64,000 bases of DNA from Shewanella waksmanii ATCC BAA-643. Lineage in GTDB: Bacteria; Pseudomonadota; Gammaproteobacteria; Enterobacterales; Shewanellaceae. Below the pieces are notes generated by a model that searched no databases, was not told where the DNA came from, and worked only from the letters and a program-made list of their open reading frames with translations. Below are positions 26,666 to 33,257 of the stretch, piece by piece (positions within the stretch are counted from its first letter, which is position 1; each line of letters starts with the position of its first letter). The stretch lies in contig NZ_KI912497.1 of NCBI RefSeq assembly GCF_000518805.1, positions 12,396-76,395 of the forward strand, given 5' to 3'. The position numbers were made by a program, and so were the translations under genes.

Positions 26666-26932
26666 TTACAGCTTTTTTGCGATGATATCCTCAGCATCGA
26701 GTGCTTTAGGCTCAGCGTTGCTGAACATATCTTTTAGCCTGCGATTTTCTTCTTCAAGTTCTTTGAGACGTTTAACATCTGAAGCCTCCATACCACCATA
26801 CTTTGAGCGCAATTTGTAAAAGCTACTCTGGCCAATACCATATTTACGGCACACTTCAGGGACGGGAACACCAGACCCAGCTTCTTTGATTATGCTGACA
26901 ATTTGAGTTTCAGTGAACTTGCTTTTTCTCAT
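26666..26932 (-). CDS. IS3-family transposase OrfA
   Basis: An 88-residue helix-turn-helix protein. It opens with RKSKFTETQIVSIIKEA and KYGIGQSSFYKLRSKYGGME, and has the leucine-zipper part VKRLKELEEENRRLKDMF. This is the normal OrfA of IS3 elements of the IS407 type. The frame is intact, but the element's OrfB is broken, so transposition in cis is not expected. Confidence 0.88.
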   Translation of the reverse strand: MRKSKFTETQIVSIIKEAGSGVPVPEVCRKYGIGQSSFYKLRSKYGGMEASDVKRLKELEEENRRLKDMFSNAEPKALDAEDIIAKKL

Positions 26933-27072
26933 CGTAAAATTTCCTATTTTAGTTAATGGAAAACTCTACTTATGAACTGTTTCATTTTTTGGGGGAGTTA
27001 CAAGTTATATTCATTAACATGTACCTGAGCAACGCTTAGCATAAAATTCATCATATAACTGCGGAGGGATAT

Positions 27073-27498
27073 ATGAAAACGTACAAATCACTTCTAATAT
27101 TATCAATTCTATTAATTAGCCATAGCGCCTTTTCTGCTGAATCTCTGAGATTTGAGATAAATTCGAAAAACAAGTTAACGCTAGAGTCATCAAGCGAAAA
27201 ATCAATTAATTATAATATCGCAGATGAGACAAGAAAAGCATTTAAATCTCCGAATGAAATAAACAACAAGAAAGAGAGGATAAATAAAATAGCCATTTAT
27301 TTGAATGAACTTTCTCAAGAATTGTACTTTAAATCTAGTGATGGTTTTACTAAAAAGCATGTAATATTTTTTCTTGTTGAAAAAGAAGGTAAAATCAATA
27401 GAGTAGGTTACACGATTAGTGGCGATGATGAACTACATGACTTTAATAAGCTGTTATACGCAGAGCTTAGGCGTATACAAGGAAAAAAAACTATTTAA
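27073..27498 (+). CDS. Cassette 1: small exported protein ending at an A8 tract
   Basis: A 141-residue protein with a signal peptide (MKTYKSLLILSILLISHS, cleavage after AFSA). Its mature part begins ESLRFEINSKNKLTLESSSE. A Lys/Glu-rich helical middle and a final segment with VIFFLVEKEGKINRVGY follow. GGAGG precedes the ATG. The gene ends ...RIQGKKTI* right at GG-AAAAAAAA-CT. No family is recognised. It is paralogous to the gene at 28378 over its whole length (both 426 nt). The downstream acidic region is open in the -1 frame. Confidence 0.8.
   Translation: MKTYKSLLILSILLISHSAFSAESLRFEINSKNKLTLESSSEKSINYNIADETRKAFKSPNEINNKKERINKIAIYLNELSQELYFKSSDGFTKKHVIFFLVEKEGKINRVGYTISGDDELHDFNKLLYAELRRIQGKKTI
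27483..27490 (+). promoter_or_regulatory. A8 slippery tract of cassette 1
   Basis: Eight consecutive A follow GG, with frame-0 codons GGA AAA AAA ACT. A -1 shift or one extra A in the mRNA would continue as AAC TAT TTA AGC, missing the TAA at 27496 and entering the 27489-27749 frame. Poly-A tracts of this kind are known substrates of ribosomal and transcriptional slippage; use here is inferred. Confidence 0.5.
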
Positions 27499-27749
27499 GC
27501 CCGCTCTCTAAAAATAATTTAGCTAATAATACACCTCCTGAACTTGAAGATGAAGACGATGATGATTTCGATGAGTTTGCAGAGTATGATACATGGCTTG
27601 AAGAGTATATGAATGAAATAAGTGACGAATTCGAGGCGCATTGGGCTGAGTACCATTATAACGATGGCGATGATGAACCATTTGAAGTTTGTGGTGCATA
27701 TATACACATTGACGGCTCCACCGATAATAATTTGATGTGTGGCCCTTAA
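27489..27749 (+). CDS. Cassette 1: acidic C-terminal extension in the -1 frame
   Basis: An open frame, in -1 relation to the upstream gene, runs from the A8 tract to TAA at 27747. It encodes NYLSPLSKNNLANNTPPELE, then an Asp/Glu-rich stretch, WLEEYMNEISDEFEAHWAEY, DDEPFEVCG and a MCGP end. There is no ATG, GTG or TTG before the mid-frame ATG, so independent initiation is unlikely. It aligns without gaps to the extension of cassette 2, with many codon-third-position differences, which suggests selection on the protein. Confidence 0.6.
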   Translation, partial: NYLSPLSKNNLANNTPPELEDEDDDDFDEFAEYDTWLEEYMNEISDEFEAHWAEYHYNDGDDEPFEVCGAYIHIDGSTDNNLMCGP

Positions 27750-27820
27750 TAACTCAACGTTCAAAAAAGTAATCTTAAGACTCAACAATATAATAAATTA
27801 ATCATCATAAGATTCCATAT

Positions 27821-27875
27821 CTGGCACTTACTCTGTCACTAAGCATCATCCCCACCTAAACACCGCGCACAAAAA
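27821..27875 (+). repeat. 55-bp repeat (copy A) after cassette 1
   Basis: This segment, starting ctggcact and ending cacaaaaa, matches 28172-28226 at 48 of 55 positions with no gaps. In one frame both copies end with L-A-L-x-L-S-L-x-I-x-P-T and a TAA. Nothing else in 27750-28377 looks like a gene with a ribosome site. A GGGG/CCCC hairpin follows at 27877-27903. Confidence 0.65.
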
Positions 27876-28171
27876 TGGGGCCCACACCGGGACCCCATTA
27901 TGGAATAATCAAAAATAGCTTTTACACTCTAGGGGCTAACATAAATTACAAGGATGTAATATGCCCATAACCCACGCCAATCTAAAAGCAAATTTCATTA
28001 TTTATAGGCCGCTTTCATCTTTCTAGTGCTATCTGTAGGGGTAAGTGAAACAAGCTTTTCTTCAACCCGATAAGCGGCTCAGTGTTCTTAGCGCTTGCCT
28101 ATCTAGTCAGGTACCTAAACAAACCAATATTCCCACCCCAAGCATGGCTAGCACTCAAAACAATCACATAC

Positions 28172-28226
28172 CTGGCACTAATCCTGTCACTAGGCATCAC
28201 CCCCACCTAAACGCCGCCCACAAAAA
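28172..28226 (+). repeat. 55-bp repeat (copy B) before cassette 2
   Basis: Second copy of the 55-bp repeat, 351 bp from the first. Here the frame ending LALILSLGITPT* is open back to about 28050 (through SVFLALAYLVRYLNKPIF) without a convincing ribosome site. It may be the end of a degraded hydrophobic gene or a dispersed repeat. A shorter, diverged echo (gtcactaaaaatcctaccac) lies at 29091-29110, after cassette 2. Confidence 0.6.
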
Positions 28227-28377
28227 GCCCTTTGCTTTAGAAGCTAAGAGACAATTTCTCTAGAAATTTTCGAGAGTTAATTACCATCCCTATTAATAAC
28301 CAACTGTTAAGTTGACATATATAAAAACTAAATATTAGTATTGTACTTGCGCATATAACCATGAAATGGAGAGAAAT

Positions 28378-28803
28378 ATGAAACCCTGCAACTCATTTTT
28401 AGTAATAGCACTTCTATTACTTAGTAATAACGTCTTTTCTTCTGAATCGCTAAAATTTGAAATAACTTCAAAAAACAAGTTAACACTAGAGTCATCGAGT
28501 GAAAAATCGATTAACTCTAGTGCTGCTAACGAGACAAGAAAAACATTTCAAACTCTGAATGAAATAAGTGACAAAAAAAAGAGAATAAATAAGATTGCAA
28601 CTTATTTGAATACACTAGCTAAAGAAGTATATTTTAAGTCTAGTGATGGCTTTACCCAAAAACATGTAATTTTCTTTCTTGTTGAAAAACAAGGAAAAAT
28701 CAAAAGGATCGGTTACAAAATTAGTGGCGATGATAATCTCCATGATTTTAATAAACAGTTATACGCAGAACTTAAACGTATACAAGGGAAAAAAAACGTT
28801 TAA
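28378..28803 (+). CDS. Cassette 2: small exported protein ending at an A8 tract
   Basis: A 141-residue paralogue of the product of 27073-27498. Signal peptide: MKPCNSFLVIALLLLSNN, with cleavage after VFSS or nearby; the mature start ESLKFEITSKNKLTLESSSE is nearly the same as cassette 1. The ATG at 28378 is preferred over one at 28366 because GGAG lies between them and it matches the paralogue. The stop follows GGG-AAAAAAAA-CG. Function unknown; the signal peptide indicates the periplasm or outside. Confidence 0.8.
   Translation: MKPCNSFLVIALLLLSNNVFSSESLKFEITSKNKLTLESSSEKSINSSAANETRKTFQTLNEISDKKKRINKIATYLNTLAKEVYFKSSDGFTQKHVIFFLVEKQGKIKRIGYKISGDDNLHDFNKQLYAELKRIQGKKNV
28789..28796 (+). promoter_or_regulatory. 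A8 slippery tract of cassette 2
   Basis: Frame-0 codons are GGG AAA AAA AAC GTT TAA, so the heptamer A AAA AAC is present in the correct phase for -1 slippage; the same heptamer is used by IS1-type frameshifting. Slippage continues as CGT TTA AAT CTG into the acidic frame. The A-run has the same length as in cassette 1 although its codon phase at the start differs by one base. Confidence 0.55.
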
Positions 28804-29054
28804 ATCTGCCCTCTGAAAATAATTTGGCTAATAATACACCTCCTTACCTTGAAGATGAGGACGATGATGAGGACGATGAGTTTGCCGAGTATGATAAATG
28901 GCTTGAAGATTATATGAATGAAATGAGTGACGAATTTGAAGAGTATTGGGCTGATTACCATTATAACGATGGCGATGATGAACCATTTGAAGTTTGTGGA
29001 GGATACAAACACATTGACGGCTCAGTTGAAGATAATTTTATGTGCGGCCCCTAA
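28795..29054 (+). CDS. Cassette 2: acidic C-terminal extension in the -1 frame
   Basis: An open frame from the A8 tract to TAA at 29052, in -1 relation to the upstream gene. It encodes RLNLPSENNLANNTPPYLE, a stretch of Asp/Glu, YDKWLEDYMNEMSDEFEEYW, DDEPFEVCG and a MCGP end. A TTG at 28824 could be a separate start, giving 76 residues, but it has no good ribosome site and is TTA in cassette 1. From the first ATG to the final stop both cassettes measure exactly 677 nt. The joined product would be about 225 residues. Confidence 0.62.
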
Positions 29055-29115
29055 CTCAATCGAATAACCTTAAAACAATCAATTAATTCCGTCACTAAAA
29101 ATCCTACCACCTAAC

Positions 29116-29140
29116 AAAAAAGGCCCTATTAAGGGCCTTT
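29116..29140 (-). terminator. Terminator between cassette 2 and the membrane-protein gene
   Basis: AAAGGCCCT-ATT-AAGGGCCTTT is a perfect hairpin. On the minus strand it is followed by a T-run, so it best serves the gene at 29144-30001. It may stop both directions. Confidence 0.8.
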
Positions 29141-29143
29141 GAA

Positions 29144-30001
29144 TCATATTTCATCGGAATTTTCATTCAAATGGACAGCTGTTGGTTTCCCACTATCTAT
29201 GGGAGAACTGGGAGGTTCAACCCACGGAAGTGAAGACACATGTATCCCGTTACCATCGAGTGGCTTTCCAAAGTTTTTGTACGTATCAATATCAAACCTA
29301 CCAATATGAACCATTTCAGACACTGGAATAACTTCAATAAAGTCATCTAAACAGACTCCCTCATCACGAGGATCACCAGCATCGTCTAGCTGATTTTCAT
29401 AATGAACAAAATAGTTAGTTGTAAATTTAACAGTTAACCTATCTTTGTCTCTATAGCCACTGAGCATGGGCAAAATAGTAAAGTGCTCAACTTCTCCCGC
29501 TTCTATAGGAATTTCATGCACAAGCCCTACATAGACTTTTCTACTTGCCAAAGTAATCAATACTGAACTTACAGTTTCTCCACATTCAAACAGAAACTTT
29601 TCAAGAACTGGGCTTTTTACATCATTAATGTACTTTCTTGATTTTTCATCATCTCTAAGGAGATTTTCAATCCAAGCTATGGCAAATGCAATAGGCAAAG
29701 CAAACGCAGATCCTGCCAACAATTTAGCATTTAGATACTCTTGAACTGTTAGTTTTGAGGTGGGGCCAGACAACTTTTCAATAGAAGTATCTACAAGAGC
29801 AAGGACAGCTGAGGGCCAGTTGTAATAATCACAGATAATGGCAAAAAGAATTCCTGCAACACAAAAAAGCATACCGAAAGAGCCACAGCGAAAGTAATAC
29901 CTATGGCCATCTTCTCTTCGAGTAATGTATTTCTGATATTTGGAATTAGATACGTACAAGTAGCCCGAGATAAGAATAAAAGCTACGGCAAGAGCCCCCA
30001 T
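29144..30001 (-). CDS. Hypothetical membrane protein of the dusA island
   Basis: A 285-residue protein I do not recognise. The N-terminal half has three to four membrane helices (ALAVAFILISGYLYVS, GSFGMLFCVAGILFAIICDYY, LAGSAFALPIAFAIAW). The C-terminal half is a soluble beta-rich domain with ETVSSVLITLASRKVYVGLV and KFTTNYFVHYE, ending in a Pro/Ser-rich tail. ATG at 30001 with GGAG 5 nt before it is preferred to an in-frame GTG. It lies 12 nt after the 54-residue gene, probably in one transcript. It has no visible enzyme motif. Confidence 0.75.
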   Translation of the reverse strand: MGALAVAFILISGYLYVSNSKYQKYITRREDGHRYYFRCGSFGMLFCVAGILFAIICDYYNWPSAVLALVDTSIEKLSGPTSKLTVQEYLNAKLLAGSAFALPIAFAIAWIENLLRDDEKSRKYINDVKSPVLEKFLFECGETVSSVLITLASRKVYVGLVHEIPIEAGEVEHFTILPMLSGYRDKDRLTVKFTTNYFVHYENQLDDAGDPRDEGVCLDDFIEVIPVSEMVHIGRFDIDTYKNFGKPLDGNGIHVSSLPWVEPPSSPIDSGKPTAVHLNENSDEI

Positions 30002-30013
30002 GGACACTCCATA

Positions 30014-30178
30014 TTAAGCAGTAACAGGGAAACCTTTGAAACGACTAATCTTACTCATAATACGCTTACGGCTATTGCGGTCTGCCAAATTTAGGCGAAA
30101 CTCGCCGTTATCATTAAGCTGATAAACTTTGACACTAGATGAAGTGCTATTTTTATCTTTAGATTTCTTATTATTCAT
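30014..30178 (-). CDS. 54-residue basic protein upstream of the membrane protein
   Basis: ATG at 30178 follows a very strong ribosome site (AAGGAGGAG, 7 nt spacing). The product is rich in Lys, Ser and Arg (MNNKKSKDKNSTSSSVKVYQ at the start; RNSRKRIMSKISRFKGF near the end), predicted soluble and cytoplasmic. Its stop codon is 12 nt before the start of the membrane-protein gene. No known family is recognised. The paired layout suggests a regulator or partner of the membrane protein, an inference only. Confidence 0.7.
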   Translation of the reverse strand: MNNKKSKDKNSTSSSVKVYQLNDNGEFRLNLADRNSRKRIMSKISRFKGFPVTA

Positions 30179-30301
30179 AGATACTCCTCCTTATCGACTG
30201 CTTCCTTAGTCCCAATCTACCTTTAATTATAGTTCAAGATCAACACAAATCGATTATCGACGGCACTTTATACACGTACACTTCCATAAATACAAATGTA
30301 A

Positions 30302-30496
30302 TTACCTTAAATTATATTTATGTACCACCTTCTCAAATCTGGCGAAAGGGCCCCATTCTTTTACGCTAAATAACACAGGCCCCCATATAGCCCCCTCAAT
30401 CAACTTAAACCCACAAAAACAAGGGAAATACATCCAATCGAGCATAGGCGCGATAGAGAAGGTACGGTTGATAACGGGACGAGACGATGACGACAT
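30302..30496 (-). pseudogene. Displaced 5' end of the ancestral dusA
   Basis: The frame starting at 30496 encodes MSSSSRPVINRTFSIAPMLDW, the native DusA N-terminus, then runs into unrelated island sequence after the repeat (MYFPCFCGFKLIEG). Upstream of its ATG the original dusA promoter and leader region (30497-30654) remains. It is a relic left by integration. Confidence 0.88.
30433..30463. repeat. Attachment-site repeat (distal copy)
   Basis: Identical over 31 bp to 24963-24993. Together they define the two ends of the integrated element. The flanking bases differ on both sides (c-g-t against c-a-t on the left; ggt-tct against ggt-acg on the right), which sets the 31-bp limit. Confidence 0.92.
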
Positions 30497-30654
30497 AAAA
30501 CCAAGTTCCAAATAAGTTGAACATACACCCCAAGAGATGTGGCCGCGCATTTTACACTGCAAGCGATAAAATGAACACTGCTTGTCCATGAGAATTGCAT
30601 CAAGTACGCCATTACGTTATTACTGTAGGTCTACAAGCCTAACTAGAGCAAATC

Positions 30655-31230
30655 ATGTGTGGACGCCTCAATATCATAGCAGACCCGCTAATTCACATCG
30701 TCAGTGATGCACTCGGCTTGACGTTCAATACACAAACCAGTCTAGACTTACGTCCAAGTGAAGGTATTGCTGCAATAGCAGCAAAAGCGCAGCAACTTAC
30801 TCAAGTCAATGCTCATTGGGGGATTCAACCGCAATGGTCGAAAAAACTAATCATCAATGCCCAAGTGGAAACTGCGGCGACCAAGAAAACTTTTGCGCAA
30901 GCCTATCATCACCAACGGGTGGTGATTCCTTGTAGTGGCTGGTATGAATGGTCAAGCGCGCCAACTGGCACTAAACAAAAATATCTATTTTCCCACAAGC
31001 GAGCCAAACCTTTGTTTATGGCAGGACTGCAACTTATTGACGATGACGGCCAGCCAAAATTCGTCACATTAACCACCAGTCCAAACCCTTGGTGCGCTGA
31101 CTACCATCATCGGATGCCGCTATTGATTCCTTCATACCATTGCCAGCAATGGTTACGGGCAGAAAGCCAAATAGACAACGTTGATTTCACCGCAACAATG
31201 CAAGACTGGTTAACGGTAAAGGCAGCGTAA
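30655..31230 (+). CDS. SRAP-domain (SOS response-associated) protein, YedK/HMCES family
   Basis: A 191-residue protein that forms a covalent thiazolidine link with abasic sites in single-stranded DNA, shielding them during replication. Catalytic Cys is residue 2 (MCGRLNI), exposed after Met removal. Also seen: the INAQVETA block with the conserved Asn and Glu, the CSGWYEWSS motif, and HHRMPLLIP with the conserved His. NAQVET replaces the more usual NARxET, a mild variation. It follows the old dusA promoter region, so the original neighbours were divergent. Confidence 0.92.
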   Translation: MCGRLNIIADPLIHIVSDALGLTFNTQTSLDLRPSEGIAAIAAKAQQLTQVNAHWGIQPQWSKKLIINAQVETAATKKTFAQAYHHQRVVIPCSGWYEWSSAPTGTKQKYLFSHKRAKPLFMAGLQLIDDDGQPKFVTLTTSPNPWCADYHHRMPLLIPSYHCQQWLRAESQIDNVDFTATMQDWLTVKAA

Positions 31231-31410
31231 GACGATGAAAAATAATAAGATGGTGGCAATTATTTGTCATATTTAGTGTTTATACTTTAAAAAATCATGC
31301 TAAGGTAAATTCCAACACAACAGCTATCCGCTAAAAATTCGCCTAAGCTTACAGTCTGGTCAATGACGACAGATGTAGACTAAACAATTATGGATGGGGC
31401 TCACTAACCA

Positions 31411-31872
31411 ATGAATGTAAATTTTATCAACCCTTTTTTAGACTCGCTTCTTAATGTCCTCAGTACCATGGCTAACATGACATTGGTGCCAGGCAAGCCC
31501 AACTTAAAGACTGGCAATATTGCCAAAGGCGATGTCTCTGGCCTAATTGGTATGGTTGGGCCGCAAACCAAGGGCTCGATGTCGATTACGTTTGAACAAG
31601 ATCTGATCTTTGAAATCATGCAAAACATGCTTGGCGAGCGCCCAGTAACAATTGACAGTGAAGTGACTGACTTAGTCGGCGAGCTAACCAATATGGTCAC
31701 CGGTGGCGCCAAGAACCTATTAGGTGAAAAGGGATATGACTTTGATATGGCAACCCCAGTTGTCGTGGCAGGTATCGGTCACCGGATTGCTCATAAATCT
31801 GAAGGCAAAAAGATTATCATGCCGTTTACCCATGAAAAAGGGACCGCATATATCGAGATTTGCTTTGAGTAA
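31411..31872 (+). CDS. cheX: Chemotaxis protein CheX
   Basis: A 153-residue CheC/CheX/FliY-type CheY-P phosphatase. The active-site helix ELTNMVTGGAKNLL near residue 91 has the E-x2-N pattern. The start MNVNFINPFLDSLLNVLSTM is family-typical. It would dephosphorylate CheY-P or a related receiver domain. It is not next to other chemotaxis genes here. A hairpin follows directly. Confidence 0.9.
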   Translation: MNVNFINPFLDSLLNVLSTMANMTLVPGKPNLKTGNIAKGDVSGLIGMVGPQTKGSMSITFEQDLIFEIMQNMLGERPVTIDSEVTDLVGELTNMVTGGAKNLLGEKGYDFDMATPVVVAGIGHRIAHKSEGKKIIMPFTHEKGTAYIEICFE

Positions 31873-31890
31873 CAACTAGAGTATCTACAA

Positions 31891-31913
31891 CAAGAGAGGC
31901 GATGCCTCTCTTG
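31891..31913. terminator. Hairpin between cheX and the Omp85-like gene
   Basis: CAAGAGAGGC-GAT-GCCTCTCTTG is a perfect stem between the two convergent genes. The T tract is poor, so it is a weak intrinsic terminator by appearance. Confidence 0.55.
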
Positions 31914-31915
31914 CG

Positions 31916-33190
31916 TTAAAAAGGCTGATTAACCATCACCCAAAATTGATTGCCCTCTTCTCCTACCGCTAACTCGGTGCGTACCACCACACTTTCTACT
32001 TCAAAACGAATGCCCGCACCCAATGTCCACTTGAGATCTTTATGCAGCTCATCCATGGCAAACTCATCTGCCACTTGTCCCGCTTCGGCAAACAACGCCC
32101 ACTGCCACCAGGGAATATCATAGAGGTTAAATACCGGCAATGTTTGCAAAGGTTGCCATTTAGGCAGCATACGGTATTCCCCTCGATACAACACGGCACT
32201 ACGACCAAAAAAACGATTGCCATTATAGCCACGTAAATAATTGAATCCGCCTAATGTGATCCCTGAAAAACTCGGAGGGCGATGATAACCGTCGTCACTT
32301 TTTGAGTCCCATGTTGGTGTATCAGCAATATAGAAATCTAGCGCAATAATGTGATTGTTAAACCATTCACTTTCACCTAAGCCCAAAAATGCACTTTGCT
32401 CAAACTCCCAAGTGGTCCAGCTTTGCCGATCATCACTGCCAAAATCACGGCTGAAGGTCAGGCTAGTGCGCCCACCGCGGGTACTGTTTTTGCCATTATC
32501 TCGGTTATCCCAATCTAACTTGAGCTGCAAACCACGTGATTCAGAAGGCAGATGCTCATAACCTTGTAACTCCTGGGTTTCAGTAAATGGCATCAGTTCA
32601 ATACTGGTTACGCCTGAGTTAAGCGGGTTCCACTCTACTTCACCTTGGTTAGGCATCAGACTAGCAATAGCACCAGCAGCGCCTCTGCCCCACGGCAGTA
32701 CGTACTTCATGCGCAGCTTGGTATAGCTCTCTTCACCTTGAGTGACCACGCGCTCTGCTTGCTGATAGCTTGGTCCATTAGCAACGGGAGCTGCACCATC
32801 AGCAATGTAGTAAATCCCTTGCTTATAGCTGCCACGGTAATACTCAGCAGAAAACAGCCAACTATCCAATGTTGGCAATTGATAGTTATTGGCACCTAAA
32901 AAGGTTACCCAGGAGTCATTTTTACTGTAAAGGCCAATACCTAATAATGATGCTTGTACCTGGCCGGCATGCTTAAGGACACCGGCGCCACCTACCGTGG
33001 TACTTAGCGTTTCCGTAGAAAATATGAAAGGAACCGCGACAAACTCGCTTTGGTAATCACTCGGGTCTAACGTAGGCTCTTGGATGTCGGCAGCAGGACT
33101 ATCAATGACCTTTTCGCTCGCCCGCACGTCGAGTGTGAGCAAGAGCAGACTGATACAGCAAAATAAAACTAATGGGTTAATCTTCAACAC
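31916..33190 (-). CDS. Omp85-like surface-antigen outer-membrane protein
   Basis: A 424-residue predicted outer-membrane barrel with a signal peptide ending LTLDVRA. It shows the barrel part of BamA/TamA-type proteins (LKLDWDNRDNGKNSTRGG, GGFNYLRGYNGNRFFGRSAV with the lid-loop RGY motif, and WTLGAGIRFEVE) but no recognisable POTRA domains. The C-terminal residue is Phe (VMVNQPF), as expected for barrel insertion. It may be a small non-POTRA member of the Omp85 superfamily. Its role is unknown; alr precedes it on the same strand. Confidence 0.82.
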   Translation of the reverse strand: MLKINPLVLFCCISLLLLTLDVRASEKVIDSPAADIQEPTLDPSDYQSEFVAVPFIFSTETLSTTVGGAGVLKHAGQVQASLLGIGLYSKNDSWVTFLGANNYQLPTLDSWLFSAEYYRGSYKQGIYYIADGAAPVANGPSYQQAERVVTQGEESYTKLRMKYVLPWGRGAAGAIASLMPNQGEVEWNPLNSGVTSIELMPFTETQELQGYEHLPSESRGLQLKLDWDNRDNGKNSTRGGRTSLTFSRDFGSDDRQSWTTWEFEQSAFLGLGESEWFNNHIIALDFYIADTPTWDSKSDDGYHRPPSFSGITLGGFNYLRGYNGNRFFGRSAVLYRGEYRMLPKWQPLQTLPVFNLYDIPWWQWALFAEAGQVADEFAMDELHKDLKWTLGAGIRFEVESVVVRTELAVGEEGNQFWVMVNQPF

Positions 33191-33200
33191 TACATTTTCC

Positions 33201-33234
33201 TACCGGCTTTCACTCCCTTGTTTTGGGCCGGTAC
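33201..33234. terminator. Hairpin between alr and the Omp85-like gene
   Basis: TACCGGC and GCCGGTA pair across ~19 nt at the end of alr. No T tract, so termination is uncertain. Confidence 0.3.
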
Positions 33235-33257
33235 TACAGCAAATTTTCGTTACTATG

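Larger units (their letters stand above)
25966..27002 (-). mobile_element. IS3-family insertion sequence remnant (IS407-like)
   Basis: The outer end on the minus strand reads TGTAACTCCCCCAAAAAA, a plausible left terminal repeat. An orfA-type gene and a damaged orfB follow. The other end lacks the last part of orfB and any matching terminal repeat: it joins integrase sequence directly at about 25966. The element or its flank has therefore suffered a deletion. No target-site duplication can be seen. Confidence 0.82.
24963..30463. mobile_element. Decayed dusA-integrated genomic island (~5.5 kb)
   Basis: The element lies between 31-bp direct repeats inside the 5' part of dusA; repeat-to-repeat distance is 5470 bp. 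It carries, in order: a replacement start and promoter for dusA, a broken tyrosine integrase, an IS3-family remnant, two related cassettes coding for exported proteins, and a divergent two-gene unit. Base composition of the cargo (27000-30200) is visibly richer in A+T than the flanks, which fits transfer. Islands and prophages using dusA integrases are established; this one is probably no longer self-mobile. Confidence 0.9.

Noticed and set aside
27519..27788. A minus-strand frame of 89 codons, hydrophobic, opposite cassette 1's acidic region; a similar one lies opposite cassette 2.
   Set aside because: GAT/GAA-rich acidic coding gives antisense ATC/TTC codons, so a hydrophobic antisense frame is expected. 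Neither has a ribosome site.
28045..28263. A 72-codon frame (ending HKKPFALEAKRQFL) in the gap between the two cassettes.
   Set aside because: It has no ribosome site, reads through the 55-bp repeat in a different frame from the conserved L-A-L tail, and has a composition typical of a chance frame.
29144..30178. A toxin-antitoxin or phage-defence pair.
   Set aside because: The small-plus-membrane layout is suggestive, but no nuclease, NTPase, pore or DNA-binding motif was seen, so it is reported only as an unassigned pair.
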